Shown here in pieces: positions 7,249 to 15,285 of a DNA stretch of 64,000 nt. A program made the translations under genes and the position numbers. The stretch's first letter is position 1, and every line of letters begins with the position of its first letter. The notes below the pieces were generated by a model that was given only the letters and a program-made list of their open reading frames with translations, was not told where the DNA came from and ran no database searches. Origin of the DNA: JAZREA01 sp045660545. GTDB taxonomy: Bacteria > Bacillota > Clostridia > Monoglobales > Firm-18. The stretch covers positions 31,976-95,975 of the forward strand of contig JAZREA010000012.1 in NCBI GenBank assembly GCA_045660545.1. The letters run 5' to 3'.

Positions 7249-8472
7249 ATGTACTTAAAGAAGATTGTGGTTTGTTTAGTGGCGCTCCTTGGCGCGATGT
7301 GCATAAACGTTTGCGCAAAGACGGTGGAGCTTAACATCGGAAGCGACGACGTAAGGGTTAAGGACGGCGCAGTTATAACCGACCAAAAGCTTGGAACTTC
7401 GGTATATGCGCAGGACGGAGTGTCGTACGTGCCAATAAGGTTTGTGAGCGAAAGTCTGGGCGCAGACGTAAGGTGGGACGAAAAAAGTCACAGAGTAATT
7501 ATTTTAAGCGAAGGCAAAACGGTTGTCTTGGCGATTGGCAGTGACCTGGCAACAATTGACGGAGCACAGTACAAGATGGCAAAGCCTGTGGAGGCTAAAG
7601 GCGGCAGCACGATTGTGCCGGTAAGGTTTTTGAGCGAGGCGCTTGGCTTTGATGTAAATTATGTTGGGGTGACAAACCAGATTTATATAACAGACGGCCC
7701 TGTGATTGCAACGGTCGAGGACGAGGAAATAGACTATGAGATGTTTGGGTTTGTTTATGACGCTTACAACTATGAATATGACGGGGATTACAAAAGCTCT
7801 GTGCAAAGAACAGAGGAATTTCTGGGGATACTTTATGCAGTGAAGAGCTTTGCGGACGAGATTGGATTTGTAATACCGGAAGAAGACTACGAAATAATGA
7901 AGCAGGCTTTGGCAGAGGACGATTTTCCCGAAAAATACAACGTGCTTGAATCTGTATATGCACAGTATAAATATCTGGTTTTGTTATGTGATTCGTTTGA
8001 AAGCTACCTGGTGAATATGTCCATGCCAAAAAACGATTATGATGTAGATGAATATTACAGGGAAAACTGTGTGTGCTTAAAGCATATCTTTGTTTCGGGA
8101 AAGAACGCAGAGGAGACGGCAAGGGAAATAAAGAGGAAGCTTGACAAAGGAGCAGACTTTGACAAGATGATGGAAATGTATTCCGATGATTCTGACCGAA
8201 ACGGCGAAGTGTATTTGATTGAAGAATTATATGATGAATATAAAGAAACGGCTAAGTCACTTGCGGAAAACAAGGTCAGCAGGGTTATAGACATACCTGA
8301 AGGTAAGATGATTCTCAAAAAGCTGTCACTTCCTGAAATGGACGAGGAAATGTATCTGGAAGTTGCAATCAGCATGGGTTATGACACGGCACAAGATATT
8401 ATGGAAGGAATACTACATTTAAGAAAACCAGTTTTGAATTACACGGTGGCAGAGCTGATTGAGATGTATTAA
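7249..8472 (+). CDS. secreted stalk-domain (copper amine oxidase N-like) protein with divergent parvulin domain
   Basis: A 407-residue exported protein. It has a signal peptide (residues 1-23, hydrophobic core VVCLVALLGAMCINV), then two stalk-domain repeats marked by VPIRFVSESLG and VPVRFLSEALGF (about 25-150), a helical linker like SurA/PrsA N-domains, and at about 270-385 a PpiC-like rotamase region (CLKHIFVSGKNAEETA, LDKGADFDKMMEMYSDD). The C-terminal GYHII strand typical of parvulins is replaced by PEGKMILKKL, so isomerase activity is uncertain. Probably a cell-surface folding factor. The AAAGGAGGAATG ribosome site supports the start. Confidence 0.8.
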   Translation: MYLKKIVVCLVALLGAMCINVCAKTVELNIGSDDVRVKDGAVITDQKLGTSVYAQDGVSYVPIRFVSESLGADVRWDEKSHRVIILSEGKTVVLAIGSDLATIDGAQYKMAKPVEAKGGSTIVPVRFLSEALGFDVNYVGVTNQIYITDGPVIATVEDEEIDYEMFGFVYDAYNYEYDGDYKSSVQRTEEFLGILYAVKSFADEIGFVIPEEDYEIMKQALAEDDFPEKYNVLESVYAQYKYLVLLCDSFESYLVNMSMPKNDYDVDEYYRENCVCLKHIFVSGKNAEETAREIKRKLDKGADFDKMMEMYSDDSDRNGEVYLIEELYDEYKETAKSLAENKVSRVIDIPEGKMILKKLSLPEMDEEMYLEVAISMGYDTAQDIMEGILHLRKPVLNYTVAELIEMY

Positions 8473-8500
8473 AATGGCGGATTTGGTCGAAAGAATGTTG

Positions 8501-8529
8501 TTGACAAGCATTTTGTTTGGGTGTAAAAT
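8501..8529 (+). promoter_or_regulatory. promoter of SCP2-like gene
   Basis: TTGACA, 17-base spacer, TAAAAT, ending 56 bases before the ATG at 8586. Confidence 0.8.
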
Positions 8530-8585
8530 TTAAGGTAGAGATCAGACATTTAAAAGAAAGTATTAACTGCTGTGGAGGTGTTTTT

Positions 8586-9020
8586 ATGACATTTGAAGCG
8601 AGATTTGAAAAACTATCAAAAAAACTTATTGAGGCCGATATATCTAAACTAAAAGAGGACTTTGCCGTTCAGGTTACTTTAAACGACGAGGACTGCGGGG
8701 GAACATTTTTTGTGGCGTATTCTGACGGTGCTTACAGAGTTGAACCCTACGACTATTTTGACAACACGGCTTATATAAATGTGTTTGCGCTTGCACTTAA
8801 CAAGCTTATTGACAAAAGAATTACGCTTGACGAGGCTAAGGAGAAGGGGCTGATATCTATCGGCGGTAACGAAGAACACTTTGTTCAGCTGTTAGAGGCT
8901 ATGCCGAAGAAGGAAGAGGCAAAAAAAACGCCCAAAAAGCAGGCGGCAGCAAAGAAAGACGCCCCGAAAAAGAAGGCGGTTAAAGCGCCTGCAAAGGATA
9001 AGGTAAAGAAAGCAAAATAA
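8586..9020 (+). CDS. SCP2 sterol-binding-domain-like protein with Lys/Ala-rich tail
   Basis: A 144-residue cytoplasmic protein. Residues 1-100 resemble the small bacterial SCP2 (sterol carrier/lipid-binding) domain, with the GGTFFVAYSDG and VEPYDYFDNTAYI segments. The last 40 residues are almost all Lys, Ala and Pro, like a histone H1 tail, which could bind nucleic acid or membrane. A longer reading frame opens at 8517, but GTGGAGGTG precedes the ATG at 8586 and the promoter lies across 8517, so the shorter form is right. Function is unknown. Confidence 0.75.
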   Translation: MTFEARFEKLSKKLIEADISKLKEDFAVQVTLNDEDCGGTFFVAYSDGAYRVEPYDYFDNTAYINVFALALNKLIDKRITLDEAKEKGLISIGGNEEHFVQLLEAMPKKEEAKKTPKKQAAAKKDAPKKKAVKAPAKDKVKKAK

Positions 9021-9030
9021 TGTATAAAAG

Positions 9031-9059
9031 GACGGAAGGTGTGGACTTTCCGTCTTTTT
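9031..9059 (+). terminator. terminator after SCP2-like gene
   Basis: GACGGAAG paired with CTTTCCGTC, then TTTTTG. Confidence 0.85.
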
Positions 9060-9076
9060 GTACTTTATTAATCAGA

Positions 9077-9115
9077 CGATATTGTGCAAAATATTAAACA
9101 AAATGCACAATATCG
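9077..9115. repeat. 12-bp perfect inverted repeat upstream of argG
   Basis: CGATATTGTGCA (9077-9088) and TGCACAATATCG (9104-9115) around a 15-base A-rich spacer. No T run follows, so it is not an ordinary terminator. It lies about 60 bases upstream of the argG promoter and could be a protein site or a cruciform. Confidence 0.7.
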
Positions 9116-9177
9116 ATGTGGTTTTATGTATTTATATATTAATTTTATTCAAAATGATAAAAAAATTAAAAAATGTA

Positions 9178-9223
9178 TTGCATATTTATACAAACAATGT
9201 TATAATTAATGCATAAATAAGCA
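9178..9223 (+). promoter_or_regulatory. argG promoter with two putative ArgR boxes
   Basis: A -10 TATAAT lies at 9201-9206 with a weak -35 TTGCAT 17 bases upstream. TGCATATTTATACA (9179-9192) covers the spacer, and TGCATAAATAAGCA (9210-9223) covers the start point. The two boxes are 31 bases apart, three helical turns, as expected for hexameric ArgR binding. The ArgR assignment is inferred from likeness to known ARG boxes and from the gene controlled. Confidence 0.65.
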
Positions 9224-9239
9224 AACGAGAGGTGCAATT

Positions 9240-10472
9240 ATGAATAAAACTGAAATAAAGAAGGTAGTGCTTGCATATTCGGGAGGACTTGATACATCCA
9301 TCATTATCCCGTGGCTTAAAGAAAACTACAACAACTGCGAGGTTATAGCTGTTTCCGGTAACGTTGGACAGGCAGACGAGCTGGAAGGTCTTGAAGAAAA
9401 GGCTTTAAAGACAGGAGCTTCGAAGTTATACATAGAAGATTTGACTGATGAGTTTGTGGACGAGTACGTTATCCCGACCGTTAAGGCCGGCGCTTTGTAT
9501 GAAGAATATATGCTTGGTACATCCTTTGCGCGTCCTATAATCGCAAAGAGAATTGTGGAAATTGCTAAAAAAGAGGGCGCTGATGCTATCTGCCACGGTT
9601 GTACAGGTAAGGGTAACGACCAGGTAAGGTTTGAGCTTGCGATTAAGGCGTTTGCTCCTGATATGTATATTATCGCTCCTTGGCGTGAATGGGATATTAA
9701 GTCCCGTGAAGAGGAAATTGACTACGCTGAGGCACACAACATTCCGCTTAAGATAAGCCGTGAGACTAACTATTCCAAGGATAAGAACCTCTGGCATCTT
9801 TCCCACGAGGGATTGGACCTTGAAGATGCAGGCAATGAGCCTATGTACGAAAAGGAAGGCTTTTTGGAGATGGGCGTTTCGCCAATTAATGCTCCTGATA
9901 AGCCAACATACATCACTTTGGACTTTGAACAGGGTATTCCTGTTGCTCTTAATGATGAAAAAATGTCAGCAAAGGATATTATTCTTAAACTTAATGAACT
10001 TGGCGGTGCTAACGGTATCGGTCTTTTGGATATTATCGAAAACCGTCTTGTTGGTATGAAGTGCCGTGGTGTGTATGAAACACCGGGTGGTTCAATCCTT
10101 TACTTTGCACATAATTATCTCGAAACAATGTGTCTTGATAAATATGTAATGCATAAAAAACAGGAACTTGCAATTACTTTTGCAGAACTTGTTTATAATG
10201 GTCAGTGGTTTTCGCCACTTCGTGAAGCTTTGTCAGCATTTGTTGATAAAACTCAGGAAAATGTTACAGGTAAGGTTAGACTTAAACTTTACAAGGGCAA
10301 CATCATCAAAGCAGGTGTATGGAGTGATTATTCTCTATATTCAGAGGAACTTGCTACATTTGATGAAGATGAAATTTACAACCAGTACGATGCTGAAGGC
10401 TTTATCAATTTGTTTGGCTTGCCTACAAAGGTACAGGCTCAGGTTAACCAGAAAAACGGAAAATTAAAATAA
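9240..10472 (+). CDS. argG: argininosuccinate synthase
   Basis: A 410-residue cytoplasmic enzyme that joins citrulline and aspartate with ATP to give argininosuccinate, the penultimate step of arginine synthesis. Near the start it has the PP-loop ATP-binding motif AYSGGLDTS (about residues 13-21), followed by family segments such as HGCTGKGNDQVRFE and SPINAPD. Length is normal for the family. An RBS GAGAGGTG precedes the ATG. argH follows after a 61-base gap that contains a hairpin but no clear terminator, so the two are probably one operon. Confidence 0.98.
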   Translation: MNKTEIKKVVLAYSGGLDTSIIIPWLKENYNNCEVIAVSGNVGQADELEGLEEKALKTGASKLYIEDLTDEFVDEYVIPTVKAGALYEEYMLGTSFARPIIAKRIVEIAKKEGADAICHGCTGKGNDQVRFELAIKAFAPDMYIIAPWREWDIKSREEEIDYAEAHNIPLKISRETNYSKDKNLWHLSHEGLDLEDAGNEPMYEKEGFLEMGVSPINAPDKPTYITLDFEQGIPVALNDEKMSAKDIILKLNELGGANGIGLLDIIENRLVGMKCRGVYETPGGSILYFAHNYLETMCLDKYVMHKKQELAITFAELVYNGQWFSPLREALSAFVDKTQENVTGKVRLKLYKGNIIKAGVWSDYSLYSEELATFDEDEIYNQYDAEGFINLFGLPTKVQAQVNQKNGKLK

Positions 10473-10482
10473 GACCCATAGG

Positions 10483-10508
10483 CTGCTGCATTTTTTTGCG
10501 GCAGCCGT
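10483..10508 (+). other. hairpin between argG and argH
   Basis: GGCTGC and GCAGCC pair with further GC pairs inside and a T-rich loop. It is not followed by a T run, so it may stabilise the upstream mRNA end or tune argH expression rather than terminate. Confidence 0.5.
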
Positions 10509-10533
10509 TGTGGTTTGGAAAGGCAAGATTGAT

Positions 10534-11907
10534 ATGGAAAAAATGTGGGCAGGGCGCTTTGAAAAGGCCCTTGACAAGTTGGCAGACGACTTTAACTCTT
10601 CTATACACTTTGACTCTAAAATGTACAAGCAGGATATAACAGGCTCGATTGCGCACGCGAGCATGCTTGCTGCAAAGGGGATTATATCCGAAGAAGACAA
10701 GGACATGATTGTAGAGTGTCTTGCGGAGATTTTAGAAGATATACAAAGCGGAAAGCTTAGCTTTGATATGAACGCAGAGGATATTCATATGTTCGTTGAG
10801 GCGGAGCTTACAAAGAGGATTGGCGACACGGGCAAAAGGCTACACACCGCACGAAGCCGCAACGACCAGGTGGCTTTGGACATACGCCTTTATCTGCGTG
10901 ACGAGGCGGCAGAGATTACAGAGCTTTTAAAAGAGTTAATACGTGTGATTGTTAAAAAGGCGAAGGAGTATAAAGAGGCGATAATGCCGGGATATACCCA
11001 CCTTCAAAGGGCGCAGCCGATTACTTTCGCTCATCATCTGCTTGCTTACGGAATGATGTTTTCGAGGGATGTGGGCAGGATAACGGACGCAGTTTCGCGC
11101 ATGAACTACTCTCCGCTTGGAAGCTGTGCGCTTTCGGGAACGACCTATAACACCGACAGAGAGATGGTCGCAAAAGAGCTTGGATTTGACGGGATTACAC
11201 TAAACAGCATTGACGGAGTATCCGACCGCGACTTTTGCGTAGAGATATTAAGCGCTATTGCGACTGTTATGATGCATTTATCACGCTTTTCGGAAGAGAT
11301 TATACTTTGGTCTTCCTGGGAGTTTAAGTTTGTGGAGCTTGACGACGCGTACACGACGGGCTCGAGCATTATGCCACAAAAGAAAAACCCAGACATGGCA
11401 GAGCTTGTCAGGGGTAAGACGGGGCGTGTTTACGGAAACCTTATGGCGATGCTTACTGTTTTAAAGGGATTGCCGCTTGCGTACAACAAGGATATGCAGG
11501 AGGACAAGGAGGCTGTGTTTGACAGCATTGACACTGTTAAGATGTGTCTTGGCGTATTTACGCCTATGGTTGAAACGATGCGCGCTATAACCGAAAATAT
11601 GTATGCTGCGGCGCAAAAAGGGTTTATCAACGCAACAGACCTTGCGGACTATATGGTTAAAAAGGGGCTTCCGTTCAGGAGCGCTTATAAAATCGTCGGA
11701 ACGATAGTTGGAAAGTGTGTCCGTGAGGGCAAGGTATTAGAGGACATAACTCTGGACGAATACAAAGAGTACAGCGAGCTCTTCGACGAGGACTTATACA
11801 ACGAGATTTCGCTTAAAACATGCGTTGAAAAGCGTATTTCCGCAGGCGGAACGGGAATGGAATCTGTAAATAAACAGATTGAGTTCTTAGACGCGTTTTG
11901 CGGTTAG
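10534..11907 (+). CDS. argH: argininosuccinate lyase
   Basis: A 457-residue enzyme of the fumarase/aspartase superfamily that splits argininosuccinate into arginine and fumarate. The superfamily signature GSSIMPQKKNPD is present (about residues 275-286), and the conserved TARSRNDQVALD segment is near residue 107. The frame is open from 10510, but the conserved MEKMWAGRFEKALD start matches the ATG at 10534, preceded by GGAAAGG. Second gene of the argGH unit. Confidence 0.97.
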   Translation: MEKMWAGRFEKALDKLADDFNSSIHFDSKMYKQDITGSIAHASMLAAKGIISEEDKDMIVECLAEILEDIQSGKLSFDMNAEDIHMFVEAELTKRIGDTGKRLHTARSRNDQVALDIRLYLRDEAAEITELLKELIRVIVKKAKEYKEAIMPGYTHLQRAQPITFAHHLLAYGMMFSRDVGRITDAVSRMNYSPLGSCALSGTTYNTDREMVAKELGFDGITLNSIDGVSDRDFCVEILSAIATVMMHLSRFSEEIILWSSWEFKFVELDDAYTTGSSIMPQKKNPDMAELVRGKTGRVYGNLMAMLTVLKGLPLAYNKDMQEDKEAVFDSIDTVKMCLGVFTPMVETMRAITENMYAAAQKGFINATDLADYMVKKGLPFRSAYKIVGTIVGKCVREGKVLEDITLDEYKEYSELFDEDLYNEISLKTCVEKRISAGGTGMESVNKQIEFLDAFCG

Positions 11908-11955
11908 GAAAATAAAAAAGGCACTCATTAATTAGTGTTATAAAGCATAGTAATC

Positions 11956-11991
11956 AAAAGGCAGAAACGAAATCAATCGTTTCTGCCTTTT
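11956..11991. terminator. bidirectional terminator between argH and araC-type gene
   Basis: AAAAGGCAGAAACGA and TCGTTTCTGCCTTTT form a 15-bp perfect stem with a 6-base loop. It serves argH (+) and the convergent AraC-type gene (-). Confidence 0.9.
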
Positions 11992-11992
11992 A

Positions 11993-12757
11993 TCATATTT
12001 TAAGAATCCTGTTCTGTTTCAAATATTCCGTAGGTGTTAACCCTGTTTTTTCTTTAAAAAGTCGACTGAAATGATAGGGATTTGAAAATCCGCATTTTTC
12101 AGAAACAACATTAATTTTTAATATGCCATCTGTTAACAACTGCTTTGCCTTATTGATGCGTATGTCGATAATATATTGTCGAGGTGTAATGCCATATTGC
12201 TCGGCGAAAAGTTTTCGGAAATACACTTCGCTTATGTTGCATTGGTCAGCCAATATTTTGTTTGTAAGTTCGGAGAATGAATAGTTGTTTTCCAGATATT
12301 TTATTGCAGGAAGCAAAATACTGTTTCTTGGAATGGCTGCTGATTCGCAGAAGTTGTGAATAATATTATAAAATAAACTCATGACTTTTGTTCTGTTTCT
12401 TTCAAAAAGAAACAGATTTTTCATTTGAATAAAATCTCTCATTACAAAGTCGATATTTTCGATAGGTAACACTATCATTGTATCACACAAAAACTCTGCA
12501 CACTCAAAATTTATAAGAGGAAATTTCCCGGTTTTATCACCTCTGATAGTATAACTTTGACCTTTTGGCAGAATAATGGCGTGATGAGGATCGGACACAT
12601 AATTCTTGTTGTTATGGGTATAGGTTATCTTTCCTTCGGCACAAAAGGATAAACCATAGGATTTTCTGTCATTCATCTTTTCATATCTTCCTGCCGGTGA
12701 GAATACTGTTATTACGTCTATAATATCTGTAACAACAATTTTATTAAAATTATCCAT
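11993..12757 (-). CDS. AraC family transcriptional regulator
   Basis: A 254-residue regulator. The N-terminal half has a cupin-like sensor region (HNNKNYVSDPHHAIILPKG). The last 100 residues hold two helix-turn-helix units ending with the AraC signature NPYHFSRLFKEKTGLTPTEY. It is transcribed divergently from the dehydroquinate dehydratase-like gene at 12965, with a 207-base region between, so it most likely controls that operon. The inducer is unknown. Confidence 0.92.
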   Translation of the reverse strand: MDNFNKIVVTDIIDVITVFSPAGRYEKMNDRKSYGLSFCAEGKITYTHNNKNYVSDPHHAIILPKGQSYTIRGDKTGKFPLINFECAEFLCDTMIVLPIENIDFVMRDFIQMKNLFLFERNRTKVMSLFYNIIHNFCESAAIPRNSILLPAIKYLENNYSFSELTNKILADQCNISEVYFRKLFAEQYGITPRQYIIDIRINKAKQLLTDGILKINVVSEKCGFSNPYHFSRLFKEKTGLTPTEYLKQNRILKI

Positions 12758-12862
12758 TTGAAATCACGCTCCATTAATTTTAATTGTATCATTATTATCA
12801 AAATAAATCAACAAATATGCGATAAAAATATCGGAAACATCAAAGTAATACCGGTTTAATCA

Positions 12863-12891
12863 TTGATAATTAATAATATATTTTTTATAAT
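12863..12891 (+). promoter_or_regulatory. promoter of the aroD-like operon
   Basis: TTGATA, 17-base spacer, TATAAT in the divergent region between the AraC-type gene and the gene at 12965. Confidence 0.7.
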
Positions 12892-12964
12892 TTGTGTAAT
12901 AAAAAGTTATAAATGTAATTTTTTGACGATTGACAAGGGAAAAAACATGGGGTGGTGAAATAAA

Positions 12965-13723
12965 ATGAAAAAAACTTTTTTAAATCACGAAAAACCTATA
13001 CTTACTGCAATGCTGCAATATACAACCTACGACCTGACCGTAGGAGCAATCAGAAACGGGCTTGCTAATGGTGCGGAAGCCTTTGGCCTTCAGATTGAAG
13101 ATTTGCTGGATGAGTATAAAAACATTGATACATTTAAAGCGTTGCTTGGAGAAATGAAAGACAAACCCGTCTATGTAACCAACTACCGTACAAGAACAAA
13201 CGAAGGCAAAAGTGATGAGGTTCTTGCGGAGGAAATGCTTAGGTTTGCACAAAACGGAGCAACACTTTGTGATGTTATGGGCGATATTTTCTGCAAACAT
13301 CCTGAAGAGCTTACAGACAACCCGGAGGCAATAGAAAAACAGATAAAATATATTGAAAAATTGCACGAAAAAGGTGCCGAGGTGCTTATGTCCTCCCACG
13401 TACTGAAATTTACTCCTGCAAAAAGGGTGCTTGAAATTGCATTTGAGCAAAAACGAAGAGGGGCAGACATTATAAAAATCGTAACAGGCGCTAAAACAAT
13501 GGAAGAACAGATAGAAAACCTCCGCATTACAAACTTGCTGAAAAAAGAGCTTGGTGCGCCATTTTTGTTCCTGTCCGCCGATGAATGTTCAATCCACAGA
13601 CGACTCGGGATGAAACTCGGATGCGCTATGTGTCTTTGTGTTTATGAACATTATATTGGTTCAACGCCGACGCAACCCTTGCTGAGAATTGCAAAAACAA
13701 TCAGAGATGATTTGGGATTTTGA
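12965..13723 (+). CDS. type I 3-dehydroquinate dehydratase-like protein
   Basis: 252 residues, the same length as type I dehydroquinases (AroD), which convert 3-dehydroquinate to 3-dehydroshikimate through a Schiff base. Candidate catalytic residues fall where expected: His at about 145 in LMSSHVLKFTP and Lys at about 171 in ADIIKIVTGAKT (Salmonella AroD uses His143 and Lys170). An Arg-rich strand NYRTRTNEGKS resembles the substrate-binding FRT..EGG region, and GSTPTQP takes the place of the SAPGQ loop. Divergence at these loops and the location beside an AraC regulator and two oxidoreductase genes suggest a specialised or catabolic role rather than the housekeeping shikimate step (inference). 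RBS GGGGTGGTGA. Confidence 0.8.
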   Translation: MKKTFLNHEKPILTAMLQYTTYDLTVGAIRNGLANGAEAFGLQIEDLLDEYKNIDTFKALLGEMKDKPVYVTNYRTRTNEGKSDEVLAEEMLRFAQNGATLCDVMGDIFCKHPEELTDNPEAIEKQIKYIEKLHEKGAEVLMSSHVLKFTPAKRVLEIAFEQKRRGADIIKIVTGAKTMEEQIENLRITNLLKKELGAPFLFLSADECSIHRRLGMKLGCAMCLCVYEHYIGSTPTQPLLRIAKTIRDDLGF

Positions 13724-13733
13724 GGAGAATATT

Positions 13734-13910
13734 ATGAACTTTAAAGGAAAAACAGCCCTTGTTACAGGTGCAAGCGTGGGAATAGGCCGAGCGGTAGCTT
13801 TAAAGCTGGCAGAATACGGTGCGAAAGTCGCTCTTTGTGATGTAAGCGATATATCAGGGCGGAACATTCAGATTGACGGATATAGAAAAAACTATAAGGA
13901 GGAAATATGA
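13734..13910 (+). pseudogene. short-chain dehydrogenase/reductase gene with internal in-frame deletion
   Basis: Encodes only 58 residues. The first about 37 are a normal SDR start with the cofactor motif TGASVGIG and the second strand VALCDVS. The remainder (ISGRNIQIDG...) resembles the C-terminal end of SDR enzymes, where TGQ.I.VDGG is usual. The middle of about 190 residues, including the catalytic Ser-Tyr-Lys, is missing, yet the frame is kept and the stop overlaps the next ATG (ATGA). It cannot be an active SDR. The ribosome site GAGGAGAA remains. Either a recent deletion or an assembly artefact. Confidence 0.75.
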
Positions 13911-14890
13911 AAGCGATACTTGTAAACGAAGACAGAAGTTTAAGATGGGATGAAGTACCAAACCCGGTTATAAAGTCCGAAGAAGTTTTGGTCGAAATTC
14001 ATGCGGCGGCACTTAACCGTGCTGATTTGATGCAAAGAGAGGGCGACTATCCGCCACCTCCGGGATGCCCCGAATGGATGGGGCTTGAAATTGCAGGCGT
14101 GATTGTCGAAATGGGAGATGAAGCAAAGACGAAATCAAACTGGAAAATCGGCGATAAGGTTTGCGCCCTTTTAGGAGGTGGTGGTTATGCCGAATATGTT
14201 GCCGTAAAATATGATATGCTTATGCCTGTTCCTGAAAATTGCACAATGGTTGAAGCTGCGGCAATACCTGAAGCTTTTGCAACAGCCTATCTGAACTTGT
14301 TTATAGAGGGTAACATTAAAGAAGGAAACACACTTTTAATGAATGCAGGTACATCAGGCCTTGCAAGTGTTATAATCCCTATGGCGAAGGCGTTTGGAAT
14401 AAGAGTAATAACAACAGTTCGTACTGATGAGAAAAAAGACTCAATTAAGCACCTTAATGCAGACAGAGTTGTGGTAACAACAAAAGAAGATATTTCAGAA
14501 GTTTTAAAGGAAGAACTCGAAAACGGACATAGCGTTGATGTTGCCATTGACTGCCTTGGTGGTGAAATAATGGGCAAATGTATTCATTATTTAACACATG
14601 GTGCAAGATGGATAATGATAGCTGCACTTGCCGGACAGAAAACCGAAATTGACCTTAAAAACATCTATGTACGAAATGTTAGAATTATCGGCAGCACTCT
14701 CCGTTCAAGAACACCTGAGGTTAAAGCACAGATTCTCGCGGAGCTTGTGGAAAAGGTATTTCCAAAAATCGAAAGTGGAGAGGTTAAGGCTACAATTCAC
14801 GCTGTTTTGCCCATAACAGAAGCGGAAGCAGCGCACGATATTCTCTATAAAGGACAGAATGTCGGAAAGGTAGTTTTGCAAGTTAAATAA
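13907..14890 (+). CDS. NAD(P)H:quinone oxidoreductase-like, zinc-free MDR family (PIG3 type)
   Basis: 327 residues of the medium-chain dehydrogenase/reductase superfamily. The N-terminal GroES-like domain has AALNRADLMQREGDYPPPPG, the mark of the PIG3/quinone oxidoreductase branch, and lacks the catalytic zinc Cys-His set. The Rossmann domain follows at about 130-270, where the usual glycine motif reads NAGTSGLASV. The start overlaps the stop of the deleted SDR gene by 4 bases, with an AAGGAGGAA ribosome site. It is the third gene of the AraC-linked operon. The substrate is unknown. Confidence 0.88.
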   Translation: MKAILVNEDRSLRWDEVPNPVIKSEEVLVEIHAAALNRADLMQREGDYPPPPGCPEWMGLEIAGVIVEMGDEAKTKSNWKIGDKVCALLGGGGYAEYVAVKYDMLMPVPENCTMVEAAAIPEAFATAYLNLFIEGNIKEGNTLLMNAGTSGLASVIIPMAKAFGIRVITTVRTDEKKDSIKHLNADRVVVTTKEDISEVLKEELENGHSVDVAIDCLGGEIMGKCIHYLTHGARWIMIAALAGQKTEIDLKNIYVRNVRIIGSTLRSRTPEVKAQILAELVEKVFPKIESGEVKATIHAVLPITEAEAAHDILYKGQNVGKVVLQVK

Positions 14891-14900
14891 CGATATAGTA

Positions 14901-14934
14901 AAAATGCACTCAAATCAAAATTTGAGTGCATTTT
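14901..14934 (+). terminator. terminator after PIG3-type gene
   Basis: AAAATGCACTCAAAT pairs with ATTTGAGTGCATTTT. The symmetrical flanks allow either direction. The following 110 bases to tRNA-Gly hold nothing recognised. Confidence 0.85.
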
Positions 14935-15046
14935 AAATTTACATAAAAACTGTCCTTAACAGTATACGTCTTTTTTTATTTATTTATATTTACTGCTATG
15001 AACAGAGAAAATCACAAGCTTTTATGGAATAATGAAGAGGAATAAG

Positions 15047-15083
15047 TAAAAACGACAAGGTTCTTTTCAAACCTTGTCGTTTT
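15047..15083 (-). terminator. terminator of tRNA-Gly
   Basis: On the minus strand, AACGACAAGGTT pairs with AACCTTGTCGTT and is followed by T residues, just past the CCA end. Confidence 0.85.
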
Positions 15084-15158
15084 TGGAGCGGAAGACGAGA
15101 TTCGAACTCGCGACGTTCACCTTGGCAAGGTGACGCTCTACCACTGAGCCACTCCCGC
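15084..15158 (-). tRNA. tRNA-Gly (anticodon GCC)
   Basis: Minus-strand cloverleaf with acceptor GCGGGAG/CTTCCGC, D loop CAGTGGTAGAG, anticodon stem-loop TCACC-TTGCCAA-GGTGA, T arm with GTTCGAATC and an encoded CCA. Confidence 0.97.
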
Positions 15159-15207
15159 ATCTTTATTGCAAAGTCATTATACAACATATTTTTTTGGCTG
15201 TCAAGTG

Positions 15208-15236
15208 TTGTAAAAATCTTTTTTTTATGTTATAAT
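15208..15236 (+). promoter_or_regulatory. typA promoter
   Basis: TTGTAA, 17-base spacer, TATAAT, 50 bases upstream of typA. Confidence 0.7.
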
Positions 15237-15285
15237 TATATGATTAAGTGGAAAGGTATGCTTTTTTTAGGAAAGGAATGACAAA

